A stretch of 38,937 bases of DNA from a bacterium. GTDB lineage: Bacteria; Bacillota; Clostridia; Lachnospirales; Lachnospiraceae. This document shows positions 17,057-25,522 of the stretch, piece after piece. The notes under the pieces were generated by a model. It worked only from the letters and a program-made list of their open reading frames with translations, did no database searches and was not told the DNA's origin. The translations under genes and the position numbers were made by a program. The DNA lies in the NCBI GenBank assembly GCA_023667365.1, contig JAMPAG010000023.1, positions 1 through 38,937 of the forward strand, given 5' to 3'. Numbering within the stretch: position 1 is the stretch's first letter; the number at the start of each line of letters is the position of its first letter.

Positions 17057-17995
17057 ATGAATTATTTTAAGAAAAGAAACGGGAAGTGGCATCTTTCTTT
17101 AACAGGAAAAGAGGCGGTTTCCGGATTGCTGTTCATCCTGCCGTTTCTGATTGGTTTTTTTGCGATCTTTCTTCCGTTGATCGTGGAATCTCTGCGGTTC
17201 AGTTTCAGCGATATGCAGGTGGGAGCGGACGGCTACACGCTTACCAGAACCTCGGATCACGGATTCCACCATTATCTGCGCGCATTTACGATTGATCCGG
17301 ATTTTAATCTGATGCTGTTGACCGGTATCGGACAGATGCTGCTTCAGGTGCCGCTTGTTTTGATCTTCAGCTTTTTTGCGGCAAATCTGCTCAATCAGAA
17401 ATTTCACGGGAGAACGGCTGCCAGAAGCATCCTGTTTCTGCCGGTCATCATTTCGTCCGGCGTAGTCATTGCTCTGGAGAACTCCGATCTGCTTGTGAAT
17501 ACGCTGAGTACGACAACGGATTTAAGCGGCGGCGAATTGTCCTCCTATCTGAATGTGATGGGATTTCTGATGGAATACACGTCGCTGCCGGACAGCGTGA
17601 TTTCGGTATTGTCCAGAGCGGTCAACGGACTGTACGACATCGTGGTCGCCTCCGGCGTTCAGATCCTGATCTTTCTGGCGGGATTACAGTCCATTTCGCC
17701 ATCCCTCTATGAGGCGTCCAGCATGGAGGGGGCGACGCAGTGGGAGAACTTCTGGAAGATCACGTTTCCGATGATTAGTCCGCTCATTCTGGTGAACAGC
17801 ATCTACACGGTGATCGATCTGTTTACCAATGAGAATAATGAAATGATGCGGGAGATCAAGCGGACGATTTTCACGGAGATTGATTACGGGTACGGTTCCG
17901 CCATGGCATGGATTTATTTTGTGTGTATCGCAGTTCTGCTGCTGGTGGTCGGCGGATTGATCTCAAAGCATGTGTTCTACTATGATGAACGCTAA
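17057..17995 (+). CDS. Sugar ABC transporter permease, MalF type (importer 2)
   Basis: A 312-residue CUT1 permease with six membrane helices; the first (about 20-42) follows a basic start. The EAA loop reads EASSMEGATQWENFWKITFP, with Glu for the usual Asp before Gly. The start has a clear GAAGGAGG ribosome site. It follows the DUF5696 gene by 59 bases and pairs with the permease at 18134; the binding protein is at 19160. Confidence 0.92.
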   Translation: MNYFKKRNGKWHLSLTGKEAVSGLLFILPFLIGFFAIFLPLIVESLRFSFSDMQVGADGYTLTRTSDHGFHHYLRAFTIDPDFNLMLLTGIGQMLLQVPLVLIFSFFAANLLNQKFHGRTAARSILFLPVIISSGVVIALENSDLLVNTLSTTTDLSGGELSSYLNVMGFLMEYTSLPDSVISVLSRAVNGLYDIVVASGVQILIFLAGLQSISPSLYEASSMEGATQWENFWKITFPMISPLILVNSIYTVIDLFTNENNEMMREIKRTIFTEIDYGYGSAMAWIYFVCIAVLLLVVGGLISKHVFYYDER

Positions 17996-17997
17996 CA

Positions 17998-18112
17998 GTG
18001 TGAGAAGAATTTCTAAAGCTCACAGCAGAGGCTGTTTCGCTAAGAAATTCTACGATTCTGCTACGCAGAATCTTTCTCACACAGAAGAATGCCTAAAAAA
18101 CAGGCATTCTTC
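17998..18112. repeat. Multi-branched palindromic element between permease genes
   Basis: The outer arms GTGTGAGAA (17998-18006) and TTCTCACAC (18074-18082) enclose two perfect inner hairpins: GAATTTCT/AGAAATTC (18007-18014 with 18043-18050, itself holding CAGC/GCTG) and GATTCTGC/GCAGAATC (18054-18061 with 18065-18072). A separate 11-base hairpin follows (18084-18094 with 18102-18112). The layout is a three-way junction plus a hairpin and lacks a T-run. It could be a mobile palindromic element or a message-processing structure. Confidence 0.8.
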
Positions 18113-18133
18113 ACAGAGAGTATGGAGGTTGGT

Positions 18134-19105
18134 ATGGGTAGGAAGAAAAAACAAGCCGTGCGCAGGCATATGACGCTCGCGCGTTCACAACGCCTGCTTT
18201 GGAGCATTGTGAGGGGCGTCATTATTCTGGGAATCTGCTTTACCATTCTGCAGCCCCTCATTTTGAAGATCAGTGTTTCTTTTATGGAGGAAAGAGACCT
18301 CTATGACGCGAGCGTACGGTATGTGGCGAAGCACTTTACCTTAAATAATTATAAGCTGGCTATGTCCGTGATGGATTACGGGTGGACGTTTGTGCGGACG
18401 CTTTTCCTGTCGGCGGGGGTATCGCTGGTGCAGTTGATCGCCTGTCTGTTGACTGCGTATGGGTTCGCAAGATTCCGGTTTCCGTTTAAGAAACTGTTAT
18501 TCGGTTGTGTGATCGTAACGATGATCGTACCGCCGCAGGTTATCATGCTCCCGCTGTTTATGAAATACCGCTTTTTTGATGTGTTTGGCATTTTTAAGGC
18601 GGTGACGGGGAGCAGTGTGAATCTGATCGACACGTACTGGCCGTTTTTCATTCAGAGCATGACAACGATGGGAATCCGGAACGGACTCTACATTTACATG
18701 CTGCGGCAGTTCTTTAAGGGGATGCCGAAGGAACTGGAGGAGGCGGCGTTTGTGGACGGATGCGGGAAGTTAAGGACGTTTGTCCAGATCATGGTGCCGA
18801 GCGCGATTCCCATGATGGTGACGGTGTTCCTGTTCGGATTCGTATGGCAGTGGACGGATGTTTTCTATACGTCCCTGTATCTGAATAAGGTGCGGGTAGT
18901 ATCCACCGCGCTTAACTCGCTGGCGGTGAATGCGTACAGTCAGTATGAAGGGTTCGGCGGCTCCATGAATTTCATCAGCCCCGGATTTGTCTCCATGATT
19001 AACAATACGGGAACGATTCTGGCAGTCGTCCCGCTCATCATTCTGTACATATTCTGCCAGAAATCGTTTGTGGAGGGCATTGAGCGGTCCGGTATCGTCG
19101 GTTAA
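18134..19105 (+). CDS. Sugar ABC transporter permease, MalG type (importer 2)
   Basis: A 323-residue CUT1 permease with six membrane helices after a basic N-terminus. The EAA loop reads EAAFVDGCGKLRTFVQIMVP. I chose ATG 18134 because GGAGGT lies four bases upstream; the in-frame ATGs at 18122 and 18089 have no such site, and the latter lies within a hairpin. It completes importer 2 with the preceding permease. The 138-base gap before it is filled by palindromes. Confidence 0.88.
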   Translation: MGRKKKQAVRRHMTLARSQRLLWSIVRGVIILGICFTILQPLILKISVSFMEERDLYDASVRYVAKHFTLNNYKLAMSVMDYGWTFVRTLFLSAGVSLVQLIACLLTAYGFARFRFPFKKLLFGCVIVTMIVPPQVIMLPLFMKYRFFDVFGIFKAVTGSSVNLIDTYWPFFIQSMTTMGIRNGLYIYMLRQFFKGMPKELEEAAFVDGCGKLRTFVQIMVPSAIPMMVTVFLFGFVWQWTDVFYTSLYLNKVRVVSTALNSLAVNAYSQYEGFGGSMNFISPGFVSMINNTGTILAVVPLIILYIFCQKSFVEGIERSGIVG

Positions 19106-19159
19106 AAAAGGACGGACAGGATCGCCTGAAAGAACAAATAGAAAGAATGGAGGAAAAAC

Positions 19160-21136
19160 ATGAGAAAGAAGGGTTTAGCAGGAAAGAAAGCCATGGCGGT
19201 GTTCATGGCGGCAGCAATGACGTTGTCTTTTGCGGGATGTGGAAACACGGACAGCACGGACACGGGAAGTCAGGCAGAAGCGGAGACGGGCAGTTCCGAT
19301 GAGGGGGGAACCCCGGCGGACACGAGCGGCGGGAACGGCGCGGCGGATGCGGATGCTTCCGGCAGCAGTGCAGAGAATGCGGATGCTTCCGGCAGCAATG
19401 CAGAGGAGGACGCGGCGTATGATTTCGGCGGAAGAGTGTTCCGCATCGGTTCTTATTATGACATGACGCCCGATCCGCAGTCCAATGCGGTCAATGCGGC
19501 GTTATCCGAACGGATTGCGTATGTGGAGGATCATTACAACTGCACGATCGAGTTCGTGGACCTAGGCGAGGACTATGTGGATGATTACACGACGAGCGTG
19601 CTTGCGGGCGATCCGGTCTGCGACATCGGATATGCCATCACCACCACGGTTCTGCCGACATTGATCGAAGGCGGCATCGCATATCCGATCAGCGATCTGG
19701 GCGTTATTGATTTTGACGACTATAAATGGCGTCATGACGTGGTTGAGGCAGGCTATTACAAAGGGAAAAACTACACAATGATTATCAATGATCCGGAGAT
19801 CCGTTATGGGATTTTCTGGAATAAGACGCTCTTTGACGAGTACGGACTGCCGGATCTGTACGAACTGTATGACAGCGGCGAATGGAACTGGGATAAATTC
19901 AAAGAGATCGCGCAGATGGCGAACGTGGATAAGGATAATGACGGAACGATCGACATCTACGGTTTTAACGCGAGAGCGGATTTGGGCTGGTGCTATCTGT
20001 ACTCCAACGAGGCGTATATCGCGGATAAGACGGATACGGGAATGACGGTGGACTTAAACGACAGCCGGATCGTCGAGGCGCTGACCGCGTATCAGGATTT
20101 TACCACAACGGTTGACTACCGGCCGATCAACTGGGAAGTGGATGAATGGGATTCCCTGATCCTTTCCTTTGTGAACGGAAACTCGATGATGTGTCTGGAA
20201 GAGTTCTGGATCTCTTACATGTATTTAAGCCCCGTGACAGGGACCGCGATGGCGGACGACTGGGGATGGGTGCCGTTCCCGAAGGGCACGTCCGCAGAGG
20301 AATATTCCTGCTACGGAAAAGAGAACGGATGCCGCATTATCTTAAACGGCGTGGAGAATCCGGAGGAGGTCGCGCTTGTCTACGATCTGATCACGGATCT
20401 TGCGGATTCGGATGAGGAGTGGGATAACCTGCTCGAGGATCAGCTGGAAAACTGGTGCGACGATCTGGAGACCATGGAAAACGTAACCTATATTTACAGC
20501 AGGGGCTTATCGAAGATCAACTGCATTAACGGATTCTCGACATTGAATAATTCCGTGAACGCCATGATGAACGCGATCGCAAACGGCGAAATGACGCCGC
20601 AGACGGCGCTTGACACCTACCGTTCGGAGATCGAGACGGCGGTATCCGACATCAATACGGGAGAGACGACGGTGACGGATATTCTGTTTGACGGAAACGT
20701 CCTGTTAAACTCCAGTTTTGAGCTTGATGTGGAAAACTGGGATATTACAAGAGAGAACACGGAAGCGGGTATTTCCAGAAATGACAGCGACGGCTATCCG
20801 AAGTCGGGACAGTTCAGCTTCCACTACTGGAATGCGGATGCCTTTACGATTGATCTTGCGCAGACCGTCACAATTGCGGATGCCGGGACGTATGTATTGT
20901 CCGTCTATTCGCAGGGAGACGATACGACGGGTTCTTCCATGACGCTGTATATCAAGGATGACGGCGGAAACGTACTGGATTCCGTGGACTTTGCAAATGC
21001 AGGCTGGAGCGTATGGCAGACACCGGAAATCACGATCGCGTTGGAAGCGGGACAGACCGTGACCGTCGGCGTGACGATCAACGGACAGCCGGACGACTGG
21101 GGAACGCTTGATGATATGACGCTGATTCTACAGTAG
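19160..21136 (+). CDS. Lipoprotein sugar-binding protein with C-terminal CBM61-like module (importer 2)
   Basis: A 658-residue lipoprotein. The signal peptide ends in a lipobox with Cys27 (FAGC), then a Ser/Gly/Ala/Asp linker (28-85) with a duplicated DADASGS segment. A solute-binding domain follows (about 90-505; GYYKGKNYTMI, WNKTLFDEYGLPDLYEL). The last 145 residues (about 513-658: NSSFELDVENWDI, GQFSFHYWNADAF, DDWGTLDDMTL) form a beta-sandwich module closely matching the C-terminus of the secreted GH53 at 21271. I identify it as CBM61-like, a galactan-binding type. A binding protein carrying the same polysaccharide-binding module as the enzyme is unusual. GGAGG precedes the start. It serves the permeases at 17057 and 18134. 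Confidence 0.87.
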   Translation: MRKKGLAGKKAMAVFMAAAMTLSFAGCGNTDSTDTGSQAEAETGSSDEGGTPADTSGGNGAADADASGSSAENADASGSNAEEDAAYDFGGRVFRIGSYYDMTPDPQSNAVNAALSERIAYVEDHYNCTIEFVDLGEDYVDDYTTSVLAGDPVCDIGYAITTTVLPTLIEGGIAYPISDLGVIDFDDYKWRHDVVEAGYYKGKNYTMIINDPEIRYGIFWNKTLFDEYGLPDLYELYDSGEWNWDKFKEIAQMANVDKDNDGTIDIYGFNARADLGWCYLYSNEAYIADKTDTGMTVDLNDSRIVEALTAYQDFTTTVDYRPINWEVDEWDSLILSFVNGNSMMCLEEFWISYMYLSPVTGTAMADDWGWVPFPKGTSAEEYSCYGKENGCRIILNGVENPEEVALVYDLITDLADSDEEWDNLLEDQLENWCDDLETMENVTYIYSRGLSKINCINGFSTLNNSVNAMMNAIANGEMTPQTALDTYRSEIETAVSDINTGETTVTDILFDGNVLLNSSFELDVENWDITRENTEAGISRNDSDGYPKSGQFSFHYWNADAFTIDLAQTVTIADAGTYVLSVYSQGDDTTGSSMTLYIKDDGGNVLDSVDFANAGWSVWQTPEITIALEAGQTVTVGVTINGQPDDWGTLDDMTLILQ

Positions 21137-21158
21137 AGGAATTTCAATATAAAAGAAC

Positions 21159-21184
21159 ACGCGCCTCCGGAACCGGGGGCGCGT
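21159..21184 (+). terminator. GC-rich hairpin between binding-protein and GH53 genes
   Basis: ACGCGCCTCCGG pairs with CCGGGGGCGCGT (one wobble). The tail is only TTGTATC, so termination would be partial; it may set the ratio of transporter to enzyme or protect the upstream message. Confidence 0.45.
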
Positions 21185-21270
21185 TGTATCAACAGGCATC
21201 TATCGTATGCGCCGCGCGTGAGGGTGTGCTGCATTAAAAGAATGGATCGGCGCGTAGAGGAGGAGGGAAC

Positions 21271-23181
21271 ATGAACAGACAGGCAAAAAAAATAATCGCC
21301 GCAGTTCTTTGTACCGCTCTTTTTGCGGGAGCGGCGGGCTGCGAAAACCGTACGGAGGATACGGCGGACAATGCGGCTGTCACACAGGTTCCGGGTGGGC
21401 AGGAGGGCGATACGCCGCAGGAAGGGCAGCCGTCGGCGGAAGAGGCAAAATATCTCATCAAAGGCGCGGATATTTCTTCTTTGGAGGCGGTGGAAGACTA
21501 CGGCGGGAGGTTTTACGATTTTGACGGGAACGAGGTGGATGTCATCGAGTTTCTGAAAGAAAACGGCTGTAATTATTACCGGCTCCGCATCTGGAACAAT
21601 CCCACCGCATCCTTTGACGCCGGGGACTATTGCAATCTGGAGCATACGTTAGAACTGGCGAAACGGATCAAGGAAGCGGGCGTTTGTTACCTTTTGGATT
21701 TTCATTACTCTGACTGGTGGGCGGACCCGGAGAACCAGACCGTTCCGGCGGCGTGGCAGGGAATGAACGGGGAAGAGCTGGCGGCGGCGGTCTACGATTA
21801 CACGGCGGAGGTCCTGAACGCGCTGGCGGAAGAGGACGCTTATCCGGATATGGTACAGATCGGAAATGAGATCGGAAACGGGATGCTTTGGGATTATGGT
21901 TCCATGGAACATCCGGAAATGCTGGCAAAATTCTTAAACAGCGGCATTCAGGCGGTCCGTGACACGACGCCCGCGGGACAGGAGACCCAGATTATGATTC
22001 ATGTGCAGACCGGCGGCTCCGTGGGCGCGACGCAGACCTTTTTTGAGACGATCGAGGAAAACGGCGTGACGGACTATGATCTGGTCGGACTGTCCTATTA
22101 TCCGTACTGGCAGGGGACATTTGCCGATATGAAGGCGAACATCGACAACATTTATGAGCGGTTCGGAAAACAGACCGTGCTCGCCGAGACGGCGTATCCT
22201 TTTACCAACGACAATGCGGACAGCAAATCGAATATGGTGTCCGAAGCGGACTTAAAAGGCGTCGGATTTGAAGCAAGTGAAGAAAACCAGAGACGGGTGC
22301 TGGAACTGATCATGAACGCCGTCGCCGATTGCGAGGGCGGACTCGGCATTTTTTACTGGGAGCCGGCATGGCTTGCCGTGGAAGGCGCCGGCGTCTCCAA
22401 GGGAAGCGGAAACGAATGGGAAAACCAGACGCTGTTTGATTTCGAGGGGAGGGCGCTTCCTGCGGTGCGGGCGTTTGCGTTTGAACCGGGGAGTCTGGAT
22501 CATGACACGGCGCTGTATGTATACCCGTTTGACGGCGTGGAAATTGATGAGAACGCGTCCGGAGACGAACTGCTTGGCGAACTTCCTAAGACCGCGCGGG
22601 TCTTATATCAGGACGGAAGCATCCGGGAGGTGGAGGTGACGTGGGACCTTTCTTCCATGAAGACGATCACGGATACGCACGTGGCGTTTAAGGGGACGGT
22701 TCTGGACTTTACCGTTTCGATCGGCGCAGACCTGATCGCAAAGAACAGCCTGAATAATCTGGATTTTGAGGAAGGCGCGACCGGATGGGTGTTAGAGGAT
22801 GAGAAGCGCGCGGGGCAGATCCGTAATGACAGCTCCAGCTATCCGCATTCCGGGGAGTGGAGCTTCCAATATTGGAATGCGGACGCTTTTACCGTGAATC
22901 TTTATCAGCAGGTGCAGATCACACAGACGGAACAATACAACCTTCAGGTATGGTCGCAGGGAGTCGGCGGCACGGATCTTTTGATGACGCTTTATATCGC
23001 GGATCAGGACGGGAATGTGATCGCATCCACGGAATTTCGGAATCAGGGCTGGAACGAGTGGCAGCATCCCGCCGTATCGGCGCAGTTACAGGAAGGAGAT
23101 CTTGTCCGTATCGGCGTGTTCGTCGATGCGGGGAGCGACGACTGGGGGACGATCGACGATTTCAGCCTGAGCGCGGAGTAA
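21271..23181 (+). CDS. Secreted lipoprotein endo-beta-1,4-galactanase, GH53 with Ig-like and CBM61-like domains
   Basis: A 636-residue surface enzyme. The signal peptide ends at lipobox Cys24 (AAGC), then an acidic linker, a GH53 catalytic barrel (about 60-400; acid/base E200 in QIGNEIG, nucleophile E306 in LAETAYP, DFHYSDWWADPENQT), an Ig-like domain (about 405-490) and a C-terminal CBM61-like module (about 491-636; FQYWNADAF, DDWGTIDDF). It should cut galactan at the cell surface into oligosaccharides for the two importers. GAGGAGGAGGG precedes the start. The catalytic part resembles the cytoplasmic GH53 at 6289, suggesting duplication. It is the last gene of the locus. Confidence 0.95.
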   Translation: MNRQAKKIIAAVLCTALFAGAAGCENRTEDTADNAAVTQVPGGQEGDTPQEGQPSAEEAKYLIKGADISSLEAVEDYGGRFYDFDGNEVDVIEFLKENGCNYYRLRIWNNPTASFDAGDYCNLEHTLELAKRIKEAGVCYLLDFHYSDWWADPENQTVPAAWQGMNGEELAAAVYDYTAEVLNALAEEDAYPDMVQIGNEIGNGMLWDYGSMEHPEMLAKFLNSGIQAVRDTTPAGQETQIMIHVQTGGSVGATQTFFETIEENGVTDYDLVGLSYYPYWQGTFADMKANIDNIYERFGKQTVLAETAYPFTNDNADSKSNMVSEADLKGVGFEASEENQRRVLELIMNAVADCEGGLGIFYWEPAWLAVEGAGVSKGSGNEWENQTLFDFEGRALPAVRAFAFEPGSLDHDTALYVYPFDGVEIDENASGDELLGELPKTARVLYQDGSIREVEVTWDLSSMKTITDTHVAFKGTVLDFTVSIGADLIAKNSLNNLDFEEGATGWVLEDEKRAGQIRNDSSSYPHSGEWSFQYWNADAFTVNLYQQVQITQTEQYNLQVWSQGVGGTDLLMTLYIADQDGNVIASTEFRNQGWNEWQHPAVSAQLQEGDLVRIGVFVDAGSDDWGTIDDFSLSAE

Positions 23182-23195
23182 AGCGGTCCATCCAT

Positions 23196-23243
23196 GGCAA
23201 TTTTTCACAACGTCCGCCGCGAAAAAAATTGTGAAAAACAGCC
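23196..23243. repeat. Inverted repeat downstream of the galactan locus
   Basis: TTTTTCACAA (23201-23210) and TTGTGAAAAA (23229-23238) form a perfect 10-base stem, extended by GGC/GCC. There is no T-run after it on the + strand. It may contribute to 3'-end formation of the locus. Confidence 0.5.
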
Positions 23244-23244
23244 T

Positions 23245-23273
23245 TTGATTTCTGCAAAAGAAAAAAGTAAAAT
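23245..23273 (+). promoter_or_regulatory. SigA-type promoter for the MATE-kinase gene
   Basis: TTGATT (23245-23250) and TAAAAT (23268-23273) are separated by exactly 17 bases. Transcripts would start near 23280, giving a leader of about 105 bases. Confidence 0.7.
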
Positions 23274-23303
23274 AAAACCCGGAAATTGAACAGGGTAAAA
23301 ATC

Positions 23304-23362
23304 GACACATGTGGCGCACCGCGCGTAAATCTGATCACGGCATGCAGCATGTGTCTTTTTTT
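23304..23362 (+). promoter_or_regulatory. Terminator-like leader structure before the MATE-kinase gene
   Basis: GACACATG (23304-23311) pairs perfectly with CATGTGTC (23348-23355), enclosing 36 bases, and seven T follow directly. This sits between the promoter and the ribosome site and looks like a transcription attenuator. The enclosed sequence matches no riboswitch class I can recognise. Confidence 0.6.
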
Positions 23363-23384
23363 GCGGAAAAATGGAGGAGAAATT

Positions 23385-25358
23385 ATGGAAAACAATCAAT
23401 ATCTCGGTACGGAAAAGGTCGGCAGACTGCTCAGACAGTTTGCAATTCCCTGCATCTTTTCCCTGATCATCTCGTGTCTTTACAATATTGTCGATCAGAT
23501 TTTTGTCGGCAACGGCGTCGGCTATCTCGGCAATGCCGCAACGGGTGTTATTTTTCCGATCACGGTTGTGGGATGGGGCATGTCGTTATTTTTCGGCGAC
23601 GGCGCGGCAGCGCATTTGAGTGTGGCATTGGGACGCAGTGAGACGGAATCTATTCACAGGGGTGTGGGAAACGCTATCCTGTGCTCGTTTCTCTCCGGCG
23701 TGGTGATCATCGCGATCGGCTATCTGGGCGGCAGTCACTTACTGCGGCTGATCGGCGCGACGGACGCCAATCTTTCCATGGCGCATGATTACGGCTTTAT
23801 CATTTATATCATGATGCCGCTTGCCATGGTGCAGAACACGCTGGCGTCCATCATCCGTGCGGACGGAAGTCCGCGCTACGCGATGGGGGCAATGCTGGTG
23901 GGCGCTGTCATCAATATCATCGGCGATCCGGTCGCAATCTTTGTTCTGGAGCTCGGCATCAGGGGCGCCGCCTATGCGACGATCTTAGGACAGTTTGTCA
24001 GCTTTGTGATCTGCGCGGCATATCTTCGGAAAAGCAAAACCTTCCGCATCTGCGCAGGCAGTTTCCGGCTGGACGGTACTTTGTTAAAAAAGATCATGGC
24101 GTTAGGAACGTCCAGTCTTTTGACACAGTTATCCATCGTCATTATCACGGTCATCAACAATATCCTGCTGGTGCGCTATGGGGCTGAGTCCGTATACGGG
24201 GCGGATATTCCGCTTGCCGCGTTCGTCGTGATCATGAAGCTGTTTCAGATCGTGTTAAATATCGCGATCGGTATTGCCGCCGGCGCGCAGCCCATTGTCG
24301 GTTACAATTACGGCGCGGGAAAATACGGGCGCGTGCGGGAACTGTTAAAGCTGATCATCGGCTGGACGACGGTGGTCTGCCTGGTGTGCACGGTGCTCTT
24401 TGAGGCAGTCCCGAAGGTATTTATTTTGATGTTCGGAGCGGATGGGGAGCTGTACACGAAATTTGCGGTTGGCTGCCTGCGGATTTATCTCTCTCTGATC
24501 GTATTGACCTGCGTACAGAAAGTATGCGCCATCTTTTTACAGTCCATCGGCCACGCGAAGGCGGCGGCGCCGCTTTCCGTGCTCCGCGATGTGTTCCTGA
24601 TTGCGCTTTCCCTGATCGTGCCGATGTTCCTTGGCGTCACCGGTATTTTCTGGGCGGCGCCCGCAGCGGATGTTCTTGCGATCGCGATCACGGCAGTCGT
24701 TATGGTGAAGCTTTGGAAGCAGTTACAGGCAGCGGATGCACAGCAGATGACCAGCGTGGCTTTGCCGGCGTATCCGACCAAAGAGGGTGTTGTCCTTACC
24801 ATATCGCGCGAGCATGGCTCCGCAGGAAAGCGGATCGGTCAATTGGCGGCGGAAAAATTAGGCATTCCGTGTTATTATAAGGAAATGATCGCGATCGCCG
24901 CCCACGAGAGCGGTCTGACGGAAGCGTTTATTTCCAATCTGAATTCCGATGAGAATGCGGTCATGCGTGAGTTGTATCTGAGTACGAACGCGGTACGGGA
25001 TGCGATCACGGCGCAGGATCAGGCGATCCGCAGCATTGCGGACAAAGGTTCCTGCGTGATCGTAGGACGTTCGGCGGATCATGTTCTCAGAAATCATAAG
25101 AATATCGTGCGGATCTTTATCACCGCGCCCAAGGCATACCGTGTGGAAAAGATCATGGAAATGTACAAAGACAGCAGAGAGCAGGCGCAAAAGAGCATGG
25201 AGCGCTCCGATGCGGCAAGAAAAGCATATTATGAAAGCATTACCGGCAAGCGCTGGGGCGATTCTCACGGTTATGAGCTTTGTCTTGACAGCTCGATCGG
25301 GATCGAGCAGACGGCGGATCTGATTGTATCCTATGTCCGTGCAGTCTGTCCGCAATGA
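23385..25358 (+). CDS. MATE-family efflux transporter fused to a cytidylate-kinase-like domain
   Basis: A 657-residue two-part protein. Residues 1-450 are a MATE antiporter with about twelve membrane helices (LLRQFAIPCIFSLIISCLYNIVDQIF, GDPVAIFVLELGIRGAAYAT), which exports cationic drugs or metabolites using ion gradients. After a short linker, residues about 467-657 form a cytoplasmic cytidylate-kinase-2-type domain: LTISREHGSAGKRIGQLAAEKLGIP is its nucleotide-binding start and GSCVIVGRSADHVL a core motif. The frame is continuous with no internal start that would split it. The start is ATG 23385 behind GGAGGAG. The kinase part may sense or phosphorylate a nucleotide linked to transport; this is inference. 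It has its own promoter and attenuator-like leader. Confidence 0.9.
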   Translation: MENNQYLGTEKVGRLLRQFAIPCIFSLIISCLYNIVDQIFVGNGVGYLGNAATGVIFPITVVGWGMSLFFGDGAAAHLSVALGRSETESIHRGVGNAILCSFLSGVVIIAIGYLGGSHLLRLIGATDANLSMAHDYGFIIYIMMPLAMVQNTLASIIRADGSPRYAMGAMLVGAVINIIGDPVAIFVLELGIRGAAYATILGQFVSFVICAAYLRKSKTFRICAGSFRLDGTLLKKIMALGTSSLLTQLSIVIITVINNILLVRYGAESVYGADIPLAAFVVIMKLFQIVLNIAIGIAAGAQPIVGYNYGAGKYGRVRELLKLIIGWTTVVCLVCTVLFEAVPKVFILMFGADGELYTKFAVGCLRIYLSLIVLTCVQKVCAIFLQSIGHAKAAAPLSVLRDVFLIALSLIVPMFLGVTGIFWAAPAADVLAIAITAVVMVKLWKQLQAADAQQMTSVALPAYPTKEGVVLTISREHGSAGKRIGQLAAEKLGIPCYYKEMIAIAAHESGLTEAFISNLNSDENAVMRELYLSTNAVRDAITAQDQAIRSIADKGSCVIVGRSADHVLRNHKNIVRIFITAPKAYRVEKIMEMYKDSREQAQKSMERSDAARKAYYESITGKRWGDSHGYELCLDSSIGIEQTADLIVSYVRAVCPQ

Positions 25359-25440
25359 TGCTCCGACGGGAAGCTTGTATTTTGCGCTGAGATTTTTTGT
25401 AAAAAAACAAAAAATGAGACTACCCAAATTTCGGGAACCG

Positions 25441-25449
25441 TGTTAGAAT
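25441..25449 (+). promoter_or_regulatory. Extended -10 promoter candidate
   Basis: TGTTAGAAT fits an extended -10 (TGnTATAAT with one mismatch), about 74 bases before the gene at 25523. No good -35 is present. Confidence 0.4.
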
Positions 25450-25522
25450 ACAGATAAGAGTTGTAATATGTGTCAAAAGTACCGAAACGACAGTTTGGTC
25501 AAAAAGGGAAAGGAGATGCGGT

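Noticed and set aside
17998..18112. Insertion sequence remnant
   Set aside because: There is no transposase fragment and no target duplication; only palindromes are seen.
18089..18133. Earlier start for the importer-2 MalG-type permease
   Set aside because: The upstream ATGs at 18089 and 18122 have no ribosome site and the first lies inside a perfect hairpin, whereas 18134 follows GGAGGT.
23304..23362. Guanidine or PreQ1 riboswitch upstream of the MATE gene
   Set aside because: The conserved loop sequences of those classes are absent; only a generic attenuator layout is supported.
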